Below are positions 44,025 through 52,417 of a DNA stretch of 64,000 nucleotides, piece after piece (position 1 is the first letter of the stretch; every line of letters begins with the position of its first letter). This DNA is from Bacillota bacterium (GTDB lineage Bacteria; Bacillota; Clostridia; Christensenellales; JAEXRW01). The notes under the pieces are model-generated. The model searched no databases. It worked only from the letters and a program-made list of their open reading frames with translations, and was not told the DNA's origin. The stretch spans positions 40,400 to 104,399 of the forward strand of contig JAEXRW010000033.1 in assembly GCA_023454175.1 (NCBI GenBank), read 5' to 3'. A program made the position numbers and the translations under genes.

Positions 44025-45212
44025 CTATTCGTCCTGATCCGTTATGTATATCATGTCCGCCGTTCTGCGGTATTCCGGGGCCGGCTGGTTGATACGATTA
44101 CCCATAAAGGCCATTTGCGCTGTGCCGCCTCCGTCCAGGTTGAAAGCCTCTTTGCATCCCAGTTCAGAGAAGAGTTTGGAGAGCTCGCTCATGGTCATCC
44201 CCCTGGATCTTTTGATCCTGCCTTCCACATTTACGAAGCAGTAATGCCCCGGTTCGTAATACCCCACCGCTGTCCTTGGGTTCATGCGGCCGGCGACGGT
44301 CGAATTGAATTTCGTCTTGGGCTGCCCGTCCTGCAGCAGCTGCGGGCCGAATGTCCAGGCCTGCCAGAGATTCTCGTCATCGAGCATGTCCATTGTGAAT
44401 TCACCCTTTAGCAGGGTCTTCATGGTGCCGTCTTTATACATGAATAAGACGTCCCCGTCCCGGAATAGCTTGGGGTCCTTGTATTTCGGGCTCCACTTCG
44501 CCTCGCCCGTGTGGTTGACCCCGTTGCGCAGCACGGGCCCCGCGTTTTCGGTGCAGTAGTCTCCGTTGATGGCCGCCACCGCGTTATGCGTCTTGCTCAT
44601 CGCGTCCACAAATTCGGGATGGCCCGGCGAAAATTTATTTTTGGAGAAAGCCGTGCGGAAATACCTGGCGTCCGCCACATAGATGTCGATTACGCGGTAT
44701 GTGACGCCGTCTTTCTGCACCATCTGCCAGCTCACGTTGACGTTCTTTCCCTTGTACGAATTTTCAGTCTGCTCCGGTTCCCCCGTGGTGAATTTGTCCG
44801 CGAATTTCGCCCGCAGGTCCTTGGGGTCCGGTGTGGGGGTCGGCGTTGCCGTCTGTGTCGGTGTAGGCGACGGGCTGTTGATTGCAGCGGGGGAAGGCGT
44901 GTTCGTACTGATTATAGACGATACCGGAGGCGTATTGGTTCCCGTATCTTCCGGTGAAGGCGTTATATTGGTCACGTAAAATAGCAGCAGGACCAGCCCC
45001 GCGATCAATACGTCCGCCACGATGGCCAGTATCAGCCGGGATCTGCGGGGTCCGCCGGAGGGCGGTGCGCCTTTGGGCGGTCCTCCTGCCGGTCTGCCGT
45101 ATGTTTGCGGTTCTCTTCCGCTGTCCGCAACCCTCTGTCCCGTCCTGGCTTGCTGCCGGGGCTCAGGGCTTCTCTCGGTGGGTTTTCCGAATATGTCGTG
45201 TCTGTCGCTCAC
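44025..45212 (-). CDS. Phosphodiester glycosidase (NAGPA-domain) membrane protein, copy 2
   Basis: The 395-residue protein has the same plan as copy 1: Arg/Pro/Gly-rich cytoplasmic head, one helix (LILAIVADVLIAGLVLLLFY), Pro/Ser/Thr linker and a NAGPA domain with VAAINGDYCTENAGPVLRNG, WTFGPQLLQDGQP, GYYEPGHYCFVNVEG and FNLDGGGTAQMAF. The start is GTG at 45212, by alignment to the SDRHDIFG/RDRNDIFG heads of both copies and a GGAG site. The two genes are 32 bp apart and form an operon with the small membrane protein. Confidence 0.85.
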   Translation of the reverse strand: MSDRHDIFGKPTERSPEPRQQARTGQRVADSGREPQTYGRPAGGPPKGAPPSGGPRRSRLILAIVADVLIAGLVLLLFYVTNITPSPEDTGTNTPPVSSIISTNTPSPAAINSPSPTPTQTATPTPTPDPKDLRAKFADKFTTGEPEQTENSYKGKNVNVSWQMVQKDGVTYRVIDIYVADARYFRTAFSKNKFSPGHPEFVDAMSKTHNAVAAINGDYCTENAGPVLRNGVNHTGEAKWSPKYKDPKLFRDGDVLFMYKDGTMKTLLKGEFTMDMLDDENLWQAWTFGPQLLQDGQPKTKFNSTVAGRMNPRTAVGYYEPGHYCFVNVEGRIKRSRGMTMSELSKLFSELGCKEAFNLDGGGTAQMAFMGNRINQPAPEYRRTADMIYITDQDE

Positions 45213-45365
45213 GTTGTTCTCCAGGAATATCGTTAATATTTGCCGTTTTCCGGCGCCTCCGCCGGCTTCATGATATCTTAACATTCTGCGCAAATATATG
45301 TCAATCTTCTGAAGCCCGTCCCGGTGTAACATTTATGCGCGCAGGCCCGTTCGGCTTCTGGTTTA

Positions 45366-45395
45366 TTGACTTTTCAGGCGCGGATATAATATATT
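45366..45395 (+). promoter_or_regulatory. Candidate leuS promoter
   Basis: TTGACT (45366-45371) and TATATT (45390-45395) are 18 bp apart. Unlike ileS, there is no room for a T-box leader before leuS. Confidence 0.4.
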
Positions 45396-45473
45396 TATAT
45401 GATGTAAAGAAAAGCAAGGGATTCAGCCTGCTTGATGATATCAGTAGGCTCTTTTTAAGGAGTGCAACTGCAG

Positions 45474-47894
45474 ATGGATTTCAGAGCCGTGGAGAAAAAA
45501 TGGCAGAAGGTCTGGGAGGATACGAAGCTCTATTCGTTTGACAAATCCCGGACGGACAAAAAGTGGTATGTTATGGAGATGTTCTCCTACCCCTCCGGCG
45601 CCAAACTGCATGTGGGCCACTGGTATAATTACGGCCCGTCCGATACCTATGCCCGTTTCAAGCGGATGCAGGGGTACAATGTCTTTCATCCCATGGGGTT
45701 TGATGCCTTCGGCCTTCCCGCGGAGAATTACGCCATTAAAACCGGCATCCACCCCCAGGATTCCACACTGAAAAACATCGAGACCATGGAAGGCCAGCTG
45801 CGCGCCATGGGTGCCACCTTTGACTGGGATTATGAAGTTAAGACCTGCCTTCCCGATTATTATAAATGGACGCAGTGGTGCTTCCTCCAGCTCTATAAAA
45901 AAGGCCTCGCCTACCGCAAGGAAGCGCCCGTGAACTGGTGCCCCTCCTGTAATACGGTATTGGCCAACGAGCAGGTGGTCCAGGGGCTGTGCGAACGCTG
46001 CAAGAGCGAAGTGACGAAAAAGAACCTTACGCAGTGGTTTTTCAAAATAACAGCCTACGCGGAAGAGCTGCTCCAGGGATTGGATGCGTTGGACTGGCCC
46101 GAAAAGACCAAGGCCATGCAGCGCAACTGGATCGGGAAGTCGACGGGCGGGGAGATCACTTTCTCCATCAAAGGCGGCGGCGATTTCACCGTCTTCACCA
46201 CCCGCGCCGATACGCTTTTCGGCTGCACCTACTGTGTGCTCGCCCCCGAACACCCGCTGGTGAATACGATTACGACGGCGGAGCAGAAGCCTGCCGTGAA
46301 GGAATACATCGAGCGTACCTTGAAAACTTCCGAGATAGACCGTCTCTCCACCGCGCGGGAAAAGACCGGCGTCTTTACTGGGGCATACGCTGTCAATCCG
46401 ATCAATGGCCGCGAGGTGCCCATCTATATCGCGGACTATGTCCTGTTCAGCTATGGCACGGGCGCGGTGATGGCTGTGCCCGCGCATGATGAGCGCGACT
46501 ACGCCTTTGCCACGCAGTACCAGCTGCCCATTGAACGGGTGATCAAATCCGCCGACGGGTCAGCGGATGATCTGCCCTTTGTGGAGTATGGGGTGCTTGT
46601 CAATAGCCCCCGGTTTGACGGGTTGACTTCCGCCGAAGGCAAGGATGCCATCATCGCGGAGTTGAACAAGGGCGGCAGGGGCAGTCAAAAGGTGAATTAC
46701 CGCCTGCGCGACTGGCTCATTTCCCGCCAGCGCTATTGGGGCGCACCCATCCCGGTCGTATACTGTGAAAAATGCGGTGAGGTCCCCGTTCCCGAGGACC
46801 AGCTGCCTGTGACGCTGCCTTATGACGTGGATTTCACGCCCGACGGCACGTCCCCGCTGCGCAAGCATGATGGGTTCATGCATGCTGAATGCCCCAAATG
46901 CGGCGGCAGGGCCACGCGGGATCCCGATACCATGGACACCTTCGTGTGCTCCTCCTGGTATTTCCTGCGCTACCCCGATGCGCACAATGATAAGCAGGCA
47001 TGGGATAAGCAGTGGATAGATGAGCTTTTGCCCGTGGACAAATACATCGGCGGCGCCGAGCACGCCTGCATGCACCTGCTCTATGCCCGCTTCTTCGTCA
47101 AGGCGCTGCGGGACGCCGGGTTCCTCTCCTTTGATGAGCCCTTTCTCTCCCTCGTGCACCAGGGCACCATCCTGGGGCCGGATGGGGAGCGCATGAGCAA
47201 ATCCCGCGGCAATGTGGTATCGCCCGATGACTATATCAAAAATTACGGGGCCGATATCTTCCGCATGTACCTCATGTTCGGCTTCTCCTATATCGAGGGC
47301 GGCGCGTGGAACGATGACGGTATGAAAGCCGTCTACCGCTTCCTGGAGCGCGTGGAGCGCCTCGTGGAGCGCGTGAAAGCTGCTCCGGTGGCCAAAGGGG
47401 ATCAGAGCAGGTCGGCGCTTGGTTATATACTGAATAGCGCCATAAAAAGCGTGGCGCAGGACCTGGATGCCTTCTCGTTTAATACCGCCATCGCCCGCAT
47501 CATGGAGCTTGTGAATGCGCTCTACAAGTATCTAGATGGCGGCAATGTGGATGAATACGTCAAGCACTCGATCAAAGCCCTTATCCTGCTCCTGGCCCCC
47601 TTCGCCCCGCACTTCGCCGAGGAATTGTGGGAGATGATGGGTGGTAAATATTCTGTATTCAATCAGTCGTTTCCCGTGGCCGATGAAAGCGCGCTCATCC
47701 TGTCCATGGTCGAAATACCCGTGCAGGTCAATGGCAAGCTGCGCGGCGTGGTGAACCTGCCGGCAGGGCTTTCCAATGAGGAGGCGCAGGCTGCGGCGCT
47801 GGCGGATGAAAAGATCAGCGCCATGCTCGCCGGGTTGAATGTTGTGAAGGTCATCGTGGTAAAGGATAAGATCATTAATATCATCGCCAAGTAG
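45474..47894 (+). CDS. leuS: Leucyl-tRNA synthetase
   Basis: The 806-residue class I enzyme charges tRNA-Leu in the cytoplasm. The HIGH motif is KLHVGHWYNYGPSD (near residue 40), the KMSKS motif is GERMSKSRGNVVSPDD (about residue 575), and between them lies the CP1 editing domain with FTTRADTLFGCTY and the zinc-type cysteines NWCPSCNTVLANEQV. The C-terminal part holds the anticodon-binding and leucine-specific domains. ATG 45474 has AAGGAG at a distance of about 11; a GTG at 45462 overlaps that site. Confidence 0.97.
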   Translation: MDFRAVEKKWQKVWEDTKLYSFDKSRTDKKWYVMEMFSYPSGAKLHVGHWYNYGPSDTYARFKRMQGYNVFHPMGFDAFGLPAENYAIKTGIHPQDSTLKNIETMEGQLRAMGATFDWDYEVKTCLPDYYKWTQWCFLQLYKKGLAYRKEAPVNWCPSCNTVLANEQVVQGLCERCKSEVTKKNLTQWFFKITAYAEELLQGLDALDWPEKTKAMQRNWIGKSTGGEITFSIKGGGDFTVFTTRADTLFGCTYCVLAPEHPLVNTITTAEQKPAVKEYIERTLKTSEIDRLSTAREKTGVFTGAYAVNPINGREVPIYIADYVLFSYGTGAVMAVPAHDERDYAFATQYQLPIERVIKSADGSADDLPFVEYGVLVNSPRFDGLTSAEGKDAIIAELNKGGRGSQKVNYRLRDWLISRQRYWGAPIPVVYCEKCGEVPVPEDQLPVTLPYDVDFTPDGTSPLRKHDGFMHAECPKCGGRATRDPDTMDTFVCSSWYFLRYPDAHNDKQAWDKQWIDELLPVDKYIGGAEHACMHLLYARFFVKALRDAGFLSFDEPFLSLVHQGTILGPDGERMSKSRGNVVSPDDYIKNYGADIFRMYLMFGFSYIEGGAWNDDGMKAVYRFLERVERLVERVKAAPVAKGDQSRSALGYILNSAIKSVAQDLDAFSFNTAIARIMELVNALYKYLDGGNVDEYVKHSIKALILLLAPFAPHFAEELWEMMGGKYSVFNQSFPVADESALILSMVEIPVQVNGKLRGVVNLPAGLSNEEAQAAALADEKISAMLAGLNVVKVIVVKDKIINIIAK

Positions 47895-48125
47895 CCTTGC
47901 AGTTGCAGGGCCGGATCCCGGGATTTGTGAAATGGCATGGAAATTGCTGGCCTTCCGTTGCAGATACTGTAGCGGAAGGCCTTCTCTTTGGATCGGGATT
48001 CTGCTGTCTGGCCCGGGGGGTTGGTCCGGATATCAGCACAGGATTGCACGCCCGTTCCTGCATGGTTTACCCGATATCAGTCCGCCTTCCTGGCATTTTC
48101 CGGACTTTCTTTGCAGAATATGAAA

Positions 48126-48158
48126 AGCTCTCCTTTTTTCGGAGAGCTCGTCAGGTAA
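48126..48158 (-). terminator. Terminator after the SpoIIAA-like genes
   Basis: AGCTCTCC/GGAGAGCT form a hairpin just past the last of the three minus-strand genes. The T tract is short. Confidence 0.55.
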
Positions 48159-48170
48159 CTTTATGCTGGT

Positions 48171-48524
48171 TTACGATGCCGTCTCAATGTACTTGAGCGC
48201 CTGCTCCACCGAATCAAAAAGCTCCATCTCCATTTTTGACATGGCTTTGAGCACTTTGAATATGGCAGGGTTCATTCCGATGACTGCGCTCATTTTGAGA
48301 TAGGGCGCGTGGAGCTGGGCATAGCGTTTGGCCTCAGCGCCCGTTTCCCCCGAGAGGTTCAACCCCGTGAAATCGATGATGGTATAGGCCGATTTTTCAG
48401 GTTTTATTCGAAGCAGCTCATAGCCTTCTTTCAGGATGCCGATGGCGTCCTCCGGCTTGGGCAGGTGGCTGCAGTCCTGCACGATGACTTCCTTGTTCCC
48501 GGCTTTCATGGTCTTTACAGGCAT
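48171..48524 (-). CDS. SpoIIAA/STAS-like protein, copy 3 of a tandem triplet
   Basis: The 117-residue protein begins MPVKTMKAGNKEVIVQDCSH and has the layout of SpoIIAA-like (STAS-related) domains: a central YTIIDFTGLNLSGETGAEAK strand-helix pair and FDSVEQALKYIE at the end. STAS proteins usually relay signals between anti-sigma and kinase partners; no such partner is in the window. I start at ATG 48524 with AGGAGG at 7 bases. It is followed by a hairpin. Confidence 0.7.
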   Translation of the reverse strand: MPVKTMKAGNKEVIVQDCSHLPKPEDAIGILKEGYELLRIKPEKSAYTIIDFTGLNLSGETGAEAKRYAQLHAPYLKMSAVIGMNPAIFKVLKAMSKMEMELFDSVEQALKYIETAS

Positions 48525-48571
48525 TGTCATCCCTCCTATGATCATTGTTGATGCTTATATTGCCTCTTTTG

Positions 48572-48934
48572 TTACGATACCGATTCCATATATTGCACGG
48601 CTTCCTCCATCGTGGCGCATAGCTGGATGTTTCGCCGTGCCAGCGTCTTGATCACCGAAAAGATCAGCTTGTGCATGTTGTCCAGCCCCACTACCGCCGC
48701 TTCCTTGATATATGGGGTGTTGTTGGCCGCATATTGCTTGAACGCTGCGCCCACTTCACCGTTCACTTTTGACCCTGACAGGTTTGTGATCAGGTGGACC
48801 GATTTTTCGGGTTTGCTCGCGATCATCTTGTTCCCATCATTCAGGGTCTCGTAAAGTTCCGTATCGCTGAAGATATTGGAGCAGTCCACCACGACTAGCT
48901 CCTTGTTTCCCGTTTGTATTGTCTTTACACGCAT
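48572..48934 (-). CDS. SpoIIAA/STAS-like protein, copy 2
   Basis: The 120-residue protein begins MRVKTIQTGNKELVVVDCSN, like the other two copies, and shares VHLITNLSGSKVNGEVGAAF, VVGLDNMHKLIF and MEEAVQYMES. The degree of divergence among the three suggests old duplication with separate roles. Ribosome binding site GGAGG lies eight bases before the start. The spacing to copies 1 and 3 (123 and 47 bp) leaves room for weak internal promoters. Confidence 0.72.
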   Translation of the reverse strand: MRVKTIQTGNKELVVVDCSNIFSDTELYETLNDGNKMIASKPEKSVHLITNLSGSKVNGEVGAAFKQYAANNTPYIKEAAVVGLDNMHKLIFSVIKTLARRNIQLCATMEEAVQYMESVS

Positions 48935-49057
48935 TTAAGTAGCCTCCGTTTTATTGTTTTGCAGTTCTTTTATTTATCGTCATTGCAGGCAGTCCGCTTT
49001 ATACCAGCGGCATGCGCGGGTATCGGTACACTTCGGGGATGGAGCAAACCGTATTGC

Positions 49058-49423
49058 CTATTGTACGGATTCCATGTATTGGACGGCCTCTTCCAGCGTA
49101 CCGGCCAGCTGGAAATTACGTTTCGTCAAGATCTTGATCACGTTGAATATGATATGCTGCATGCTGTTGAGGCCCACCACCACGCTCTCCTTCACATACG
49201 GGGTGTTGGCCAGCGCATATTGCTTGAATGCCGTGCTCACATCGGTATCCACCTTGGAGTCTTTTACATTGGTGATGATGTAGACGGATTTTTCCCCTTT
49301 CGTCGCCACCAGCTTGCTTCCTTCCTTCAGTGTATCAAAGAGTACGTCCTTTTCATTGTTCAGATCGGAGCAATCCACCACGATCACTTCTTTCTTCCCG
49401 GCCTGGATGGTCTTTACGCGCAT
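49058..49423 (-). CDS. SpoIIAA/STAS-like protein, copy 1
   Basis: The 121-residue protein begins MRVKTIQAGKKEVIVVDCSD and ends ...TLEEAVQYMESVQ, closely matching copy 2. Conserved blocks are VYIITNVKDSKVDTDVSTAF and VVGLNSMQHIIFNVIKIL. The family resembles DUF7793-like or SpoIIAA-like domains; without structure prediction I cannot separate them. It is the first gene of the triplet. Confidence 0.72.
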   Translation of the reverse strand: MRVKTIQAGKKEVIVVDCSDLNNEKDVLFDTLKEGSKLVATKGEKSVYIITNVKDSKVDTDVSTAFKQYALANTPYVKESVVVGLNSMQHIIFNVIKILTKRNFQLAGTLEEAVQYMESVQ

Positions 49424-49918
49424 TTTGTTTCTCCCTCACATTCCTTTTTTTGGATGGCTCTAATAATATAACGGCGTATGCAGCATTGAACTTAACACCT
49501 TCGGAACAGTTTCCTGGGCTGATGCTGGCTCCAGAACAAATTTCATGATTGATATTTTTGCAGGCATAGTGGCGGCAGGTTTCCCTGCCATCGGTACAAA
49601 CGCAAAGCGATGCTCACACGGGCGCATTCCTTGCCTGCCATGGACCGGATTGGATCGTCCTGTTTGCCCCGTGCGCCAGTGCGCGGTGACTTTTTTTGCC
49701 TTACAGTAATACATCCTGCCGGATTTCCATATCCTTCGGATGCTCGGTCTTGATTTCATACCGGGGCGGAATATAATTGGTCCTGCAGCAATACTTGTTC
49801 CTTTTCATAACCATGCAAAGCATGCCGCTGCCGGCGCACATCCGCATATACTGGTACTGGCTCCATCCCCGTTTCTTTCATCCCCTCCCGCCTGCTTCAT
49901 GAAAAGGAGGTCGGCCCC
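49424..49918. other. Intergenic region without recognised gene
   Basis: Two weak open frames exist on either strand but neither has a ribosome binding site or family resemblance. I see no repeat or structured RNA here. Confidence 0.5.
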
Positions 49919-50656
49919 ATGGTTTCCCGCTGCGTTGTTTATGTCGCTGTGCTGCTGCTCGTATTGGCGCTTACTGCCTGCACAGGCTCTGTGCAGGTGA
50001 CCTTCGCACCCGCTCCCATCGGATCACCCCCTCCGGATACGCCTTCACCTTCCATCGGATCATTCTCTGCGCATACACCTTCTCTGCTCCCGGCAACGAG
50101 TGCCACGGCTGCAGATGCCCCGCCTTCACCTGCTGCTGTTTCACCGGCGCTGGACGTCCCTTTGCCTTCACGGGTGCCCTCGCCGTCGCATGCCACGCCT
50201 GCCCCGTCGGCGGTAGACAAGGCGCTTCCGTCCGACACCAAAGTGATACCCTCCATGTCTCCGCCGCCCCCCTCGCCCACGGTCGTCATCAAGGATGTGA
50301 CGTCCAAAGTGATCAAGGACCTGGTCAAGGGTGTCAACGATGCGCGAGCGGAGGCGCGCACGCCTGCGCTTGGTACGTTGAATTCGCTTATCGCGTCCAG
50401 CAGGAGCCATGCCATCGCCATGGCCACCCGCCAGGAGGTATTCCGGCAAAGGCATGGGGACAGGGAAGGTGCCGCCAGGTACTTCAATTACATCACGCCG
50501 CGTCAGGCAGCATACATGCTCGCCAGATCCAGCGGCATCGACCGTGATGCGGCGCTGGGCAAGATGGGAGCGGGCCTGTGTTTCAGCAGCGATGGCTATT
50601 TTTATCTTTGCATCACGGCCAACCATGTCGTGATCGTCGTATCCCCGCATGGATGA
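49919..50656 (+). CDS. Lipoprotein with CAP-like domain
   Basis: The 245-residue protein has lipobox LALTAC (Cys at about 20), then a very long Pro/Ser/Thr-rich linker to about residue 125. The C-terminal part, VNDARAEARTPALGTLNSLI then SSRSHAIAMATRQEVFRQRH and MGAGLCFSSDGYFYLCITA, follows the order of secreted CAP domains, in which N..R..... L.A....A...A precede a short active region. The conserved HN motif of complete CAP domains is not obvious, so this may be a degenerate version. AAGGAGG lies before the ATG. Confidence 0.65.
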   Translation: MVSRCVVYVAVLLLVLALTACTGSVQVTFAPAPIGSPPPDTPSPSIGSFSAHTPSLLPATSATAADAPPSPAAVSPALDVPLPSRVPSPSHATPAPSAVDKALPSDTKVIPSMSPPPPSPTVVIKDVTSKVIKDLVKGVNDARAEARTPALGTLNSLIASSRSHAIAMATRQEVFRQRHGDREGAARYFNYITPRQAAYMLARSSGIDRDAALGKMGAGLCFSSDGYFYLCITANHVVIVVSPHG

Positions 50657-50779
50657 GGCGGCGGACTGATGCCATGCATAATGCGCGTATAATTTTAAAT
50701 TAGGGCTATGTTGGTGTAATGCACCAGCATCAGGCATATATTATCTGCTTATACCATAATGGTGTTTGGTTTCCATTTC

Positions 50780-50788
50780 TGATATAAT
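50780..50788 (+). promoter_or_regulatory. Extended -10 promoter of the AraC-family gene
   Basis: TGATATAAT at 50780-50788 is an extended -10 element. No good -35 is present. Confidence 0.45.
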
Positions 50789-50854
50789 ACGCATATACGA
50801 ATGATGCTTTGCGCTTCATAAATGACTGTTCAGTTGGTTTGGAGGCGGTGCAGC

Positions 50855-51784
50855 ATGGAATATATCTCCGCCTGTGAGGCGTCTCAGAAATGGGGCGTAT
50901 CCGTCCGGCGCGTGCAGTACCTGTGCAGCCACGGTATGGTGCCGGGTGCCATGCGTATCGGAAGGGCCTGCGCCATACCCGCAGATGCGGAAAAGCCCGG
51001 GGATGCCCGCTGCAAAGCCGGCCGCCAAAGCACCGATGGTATGGAGCAACCGCCCCTGTCTCTGCACGGCAACGGGGATCTGTATGCGCAGTTCTTTGAA
51101 CATTTCCCTTTCCCTATCCAGATCTATACCCCCGATGGGACTGTCGCTTATACCAATGAAGCATTTCTGAAGATATTTAAAATCTCCGGCAGAGAACTGA
51201 TGAATGGGAAGTACAATATCCTGCAGGACCCCGACATTGGGAAGTGGGGGATCAAAAACGACCTCGCAAGGGCCTTTACTGGCGAGACCATCCAGATAAA
51301 CGATATCAAGGTTCCGGTACGGGACCTCGTGGCCAGGGCCTGCGGCCGTGATCTGTCCTTTGAAAGCATCTATCAGAATATTTACGTTTTTCCCATTCAT
51401 AAAGATGGTGTATTTGCTTACGTGGTTGCCGTTTTTATTACATCGCGCTTTTATCATGGCCGTGAGGAGATCATGAAAAGCAGGGAATACATCGAAAGCC
51501 ACTGGCGGGAGCCATTCGATATCGACAGGGTCGCTGCGGCAGTCAGCCTGAGCAAATACCATTTCGCCCGCCTGTTCAAGGAGCACACCGGCATGACCCC
51601 GCATGGCTATTATCAGGATATCAAGCTCGGCAAACTCAAGGAGAGGCTGTGTGATGCCAATCTTACCGTCTCCCAGGCCTTTGCCGATTGCGGTGTGGAT
51701 TACAACGGGTATTTTGCGAAGCTGTTCCGGGAAAGGGCCGGTATGACCCCCTCTCAATACCAGATTGCGATGACCAGAAAATGA
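50855..51784 (+). CDS. AraC-family regulator with N-terminal excisionase-like HTH and PAS domain
   Basis: The 309-residue protein has an unusual three-part plan. Residues 1-45 (YISACEASQKWGVSVRRVQY then GMVPGAMRIGRACAIP) match MerR/excisionase-type helix-turn-helix domains. Residues about 85-190 (FPIQIYTPDGTVAYTNEAFL) are PAS-like. The last 95 are an AraC DNA-binding domain with two HTH motifs (DRVAAAVSLSKYHFARLFKE then VSQAFADCGVDYNGYFAKLF). It may sense a small molecule through PAS and bind two kinds of site. GGAGG lies nine bases before ATG 50855. No clear target is next to it. Confidence 0.85.
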   Translation: MEYISACEASQKWGVSVRRVQYLCSHGMVPGAMRIGRACAIPADAEKPGDARCKAGRQSTDGMEQPPLSLHGNGDLYAQFFEHFPFPIQIYTPDGTVAYTNEAFLKIFKISGRELMNGKYNILQDPDIGKWGIKNDLARAFTGETIQINDIKVPVRDLVARACGRDLSFESIYQNIYVFPIHKDGVFAYVVAVFITSRFYHGREEIMKSREYIESHWREPFDIDRVAAAVSLSKYHFARLFKEHTGMTPHGYYQDIKLGKLKERLCDANLTVSQAFADCGVDYNGYFAKLFRERAGMTPSQYQIAMTRK

Positions 51785-52417
51785 CCAGGCTCCGGTCATA
51801 GGCTTCCGGCCGGCCGTTAGGCTCCTGAAGCTTTTTTTGTATATACAGCAATGGTTTTACTATATAAAGCACTGGTTCAGTATCCGTTTTTGCCTTGGCC
51901 GGGTATGCTAGGGGTTAGAGTAGCAAAGTATGTCCATCCGAAAGAAGCGGGTTCCAATGTAGAAACGGCTTGCTTTTGTGAAATCGCATTCCCCGCTATA
52001 CGCATCTCACCGCCTGTACCCGTTGCAGTTGCGGTGAAGCCCATTCGGGGAGTGCAAGACCAGGGTCCATCTCAACATGCGCAGGTGCTGCTGCCCATGG
52101 CCGTTCCGGGTGCTTACGGCAGTCCCGCCCCTGAAAGGATTTGTGTTGTATCGCAGTGCGGTAATGACAGGTAGTACACCCTTCGCCTCATGGGATATTT
52201 TCCCGGCTGGTGTTTGTAGGCCCCCGTTTTCGTTTCTCCCCATGCACCCATACCCCTGGTTATTTCCCCCGGGATACGAATATATATGATAGGGTCGCGC
52301 CTGTGCATATATGGATTGGATGAGTTCTATAGGGTAAGTTGGAATATATATATTAACAGTATGTCATTTCTGTCACCTGTTACCGCTCATATTGGATTGG
52401 ATGGAAGGAGTGTTCAT
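51785..52417. other. Intergenic region without recognised gene
   Basis: A weak frame of 107 codons here has no family resemblance and no ribosome binding site. No riboswitch class is recognised. The upstream part could hold a terminator for the AraC-type gene (a GAAGCTTTTTTT stretch near 51827). Confidence 0.5.

Noticed and set aside
45396..45473. T-box before leuS
   Set aside because: There is no GGTGG-type T-box sequence and the space is too short for the structure.
49460..49759. Minus-strand frame of 99 codons
   Set aside because: No ribosome binding site or recognisable features.
51851..52174. Plus-strand frame of 107 codons
   Set aside because: There is no ribosome binding site, no family resemblance, and codon use looks random.
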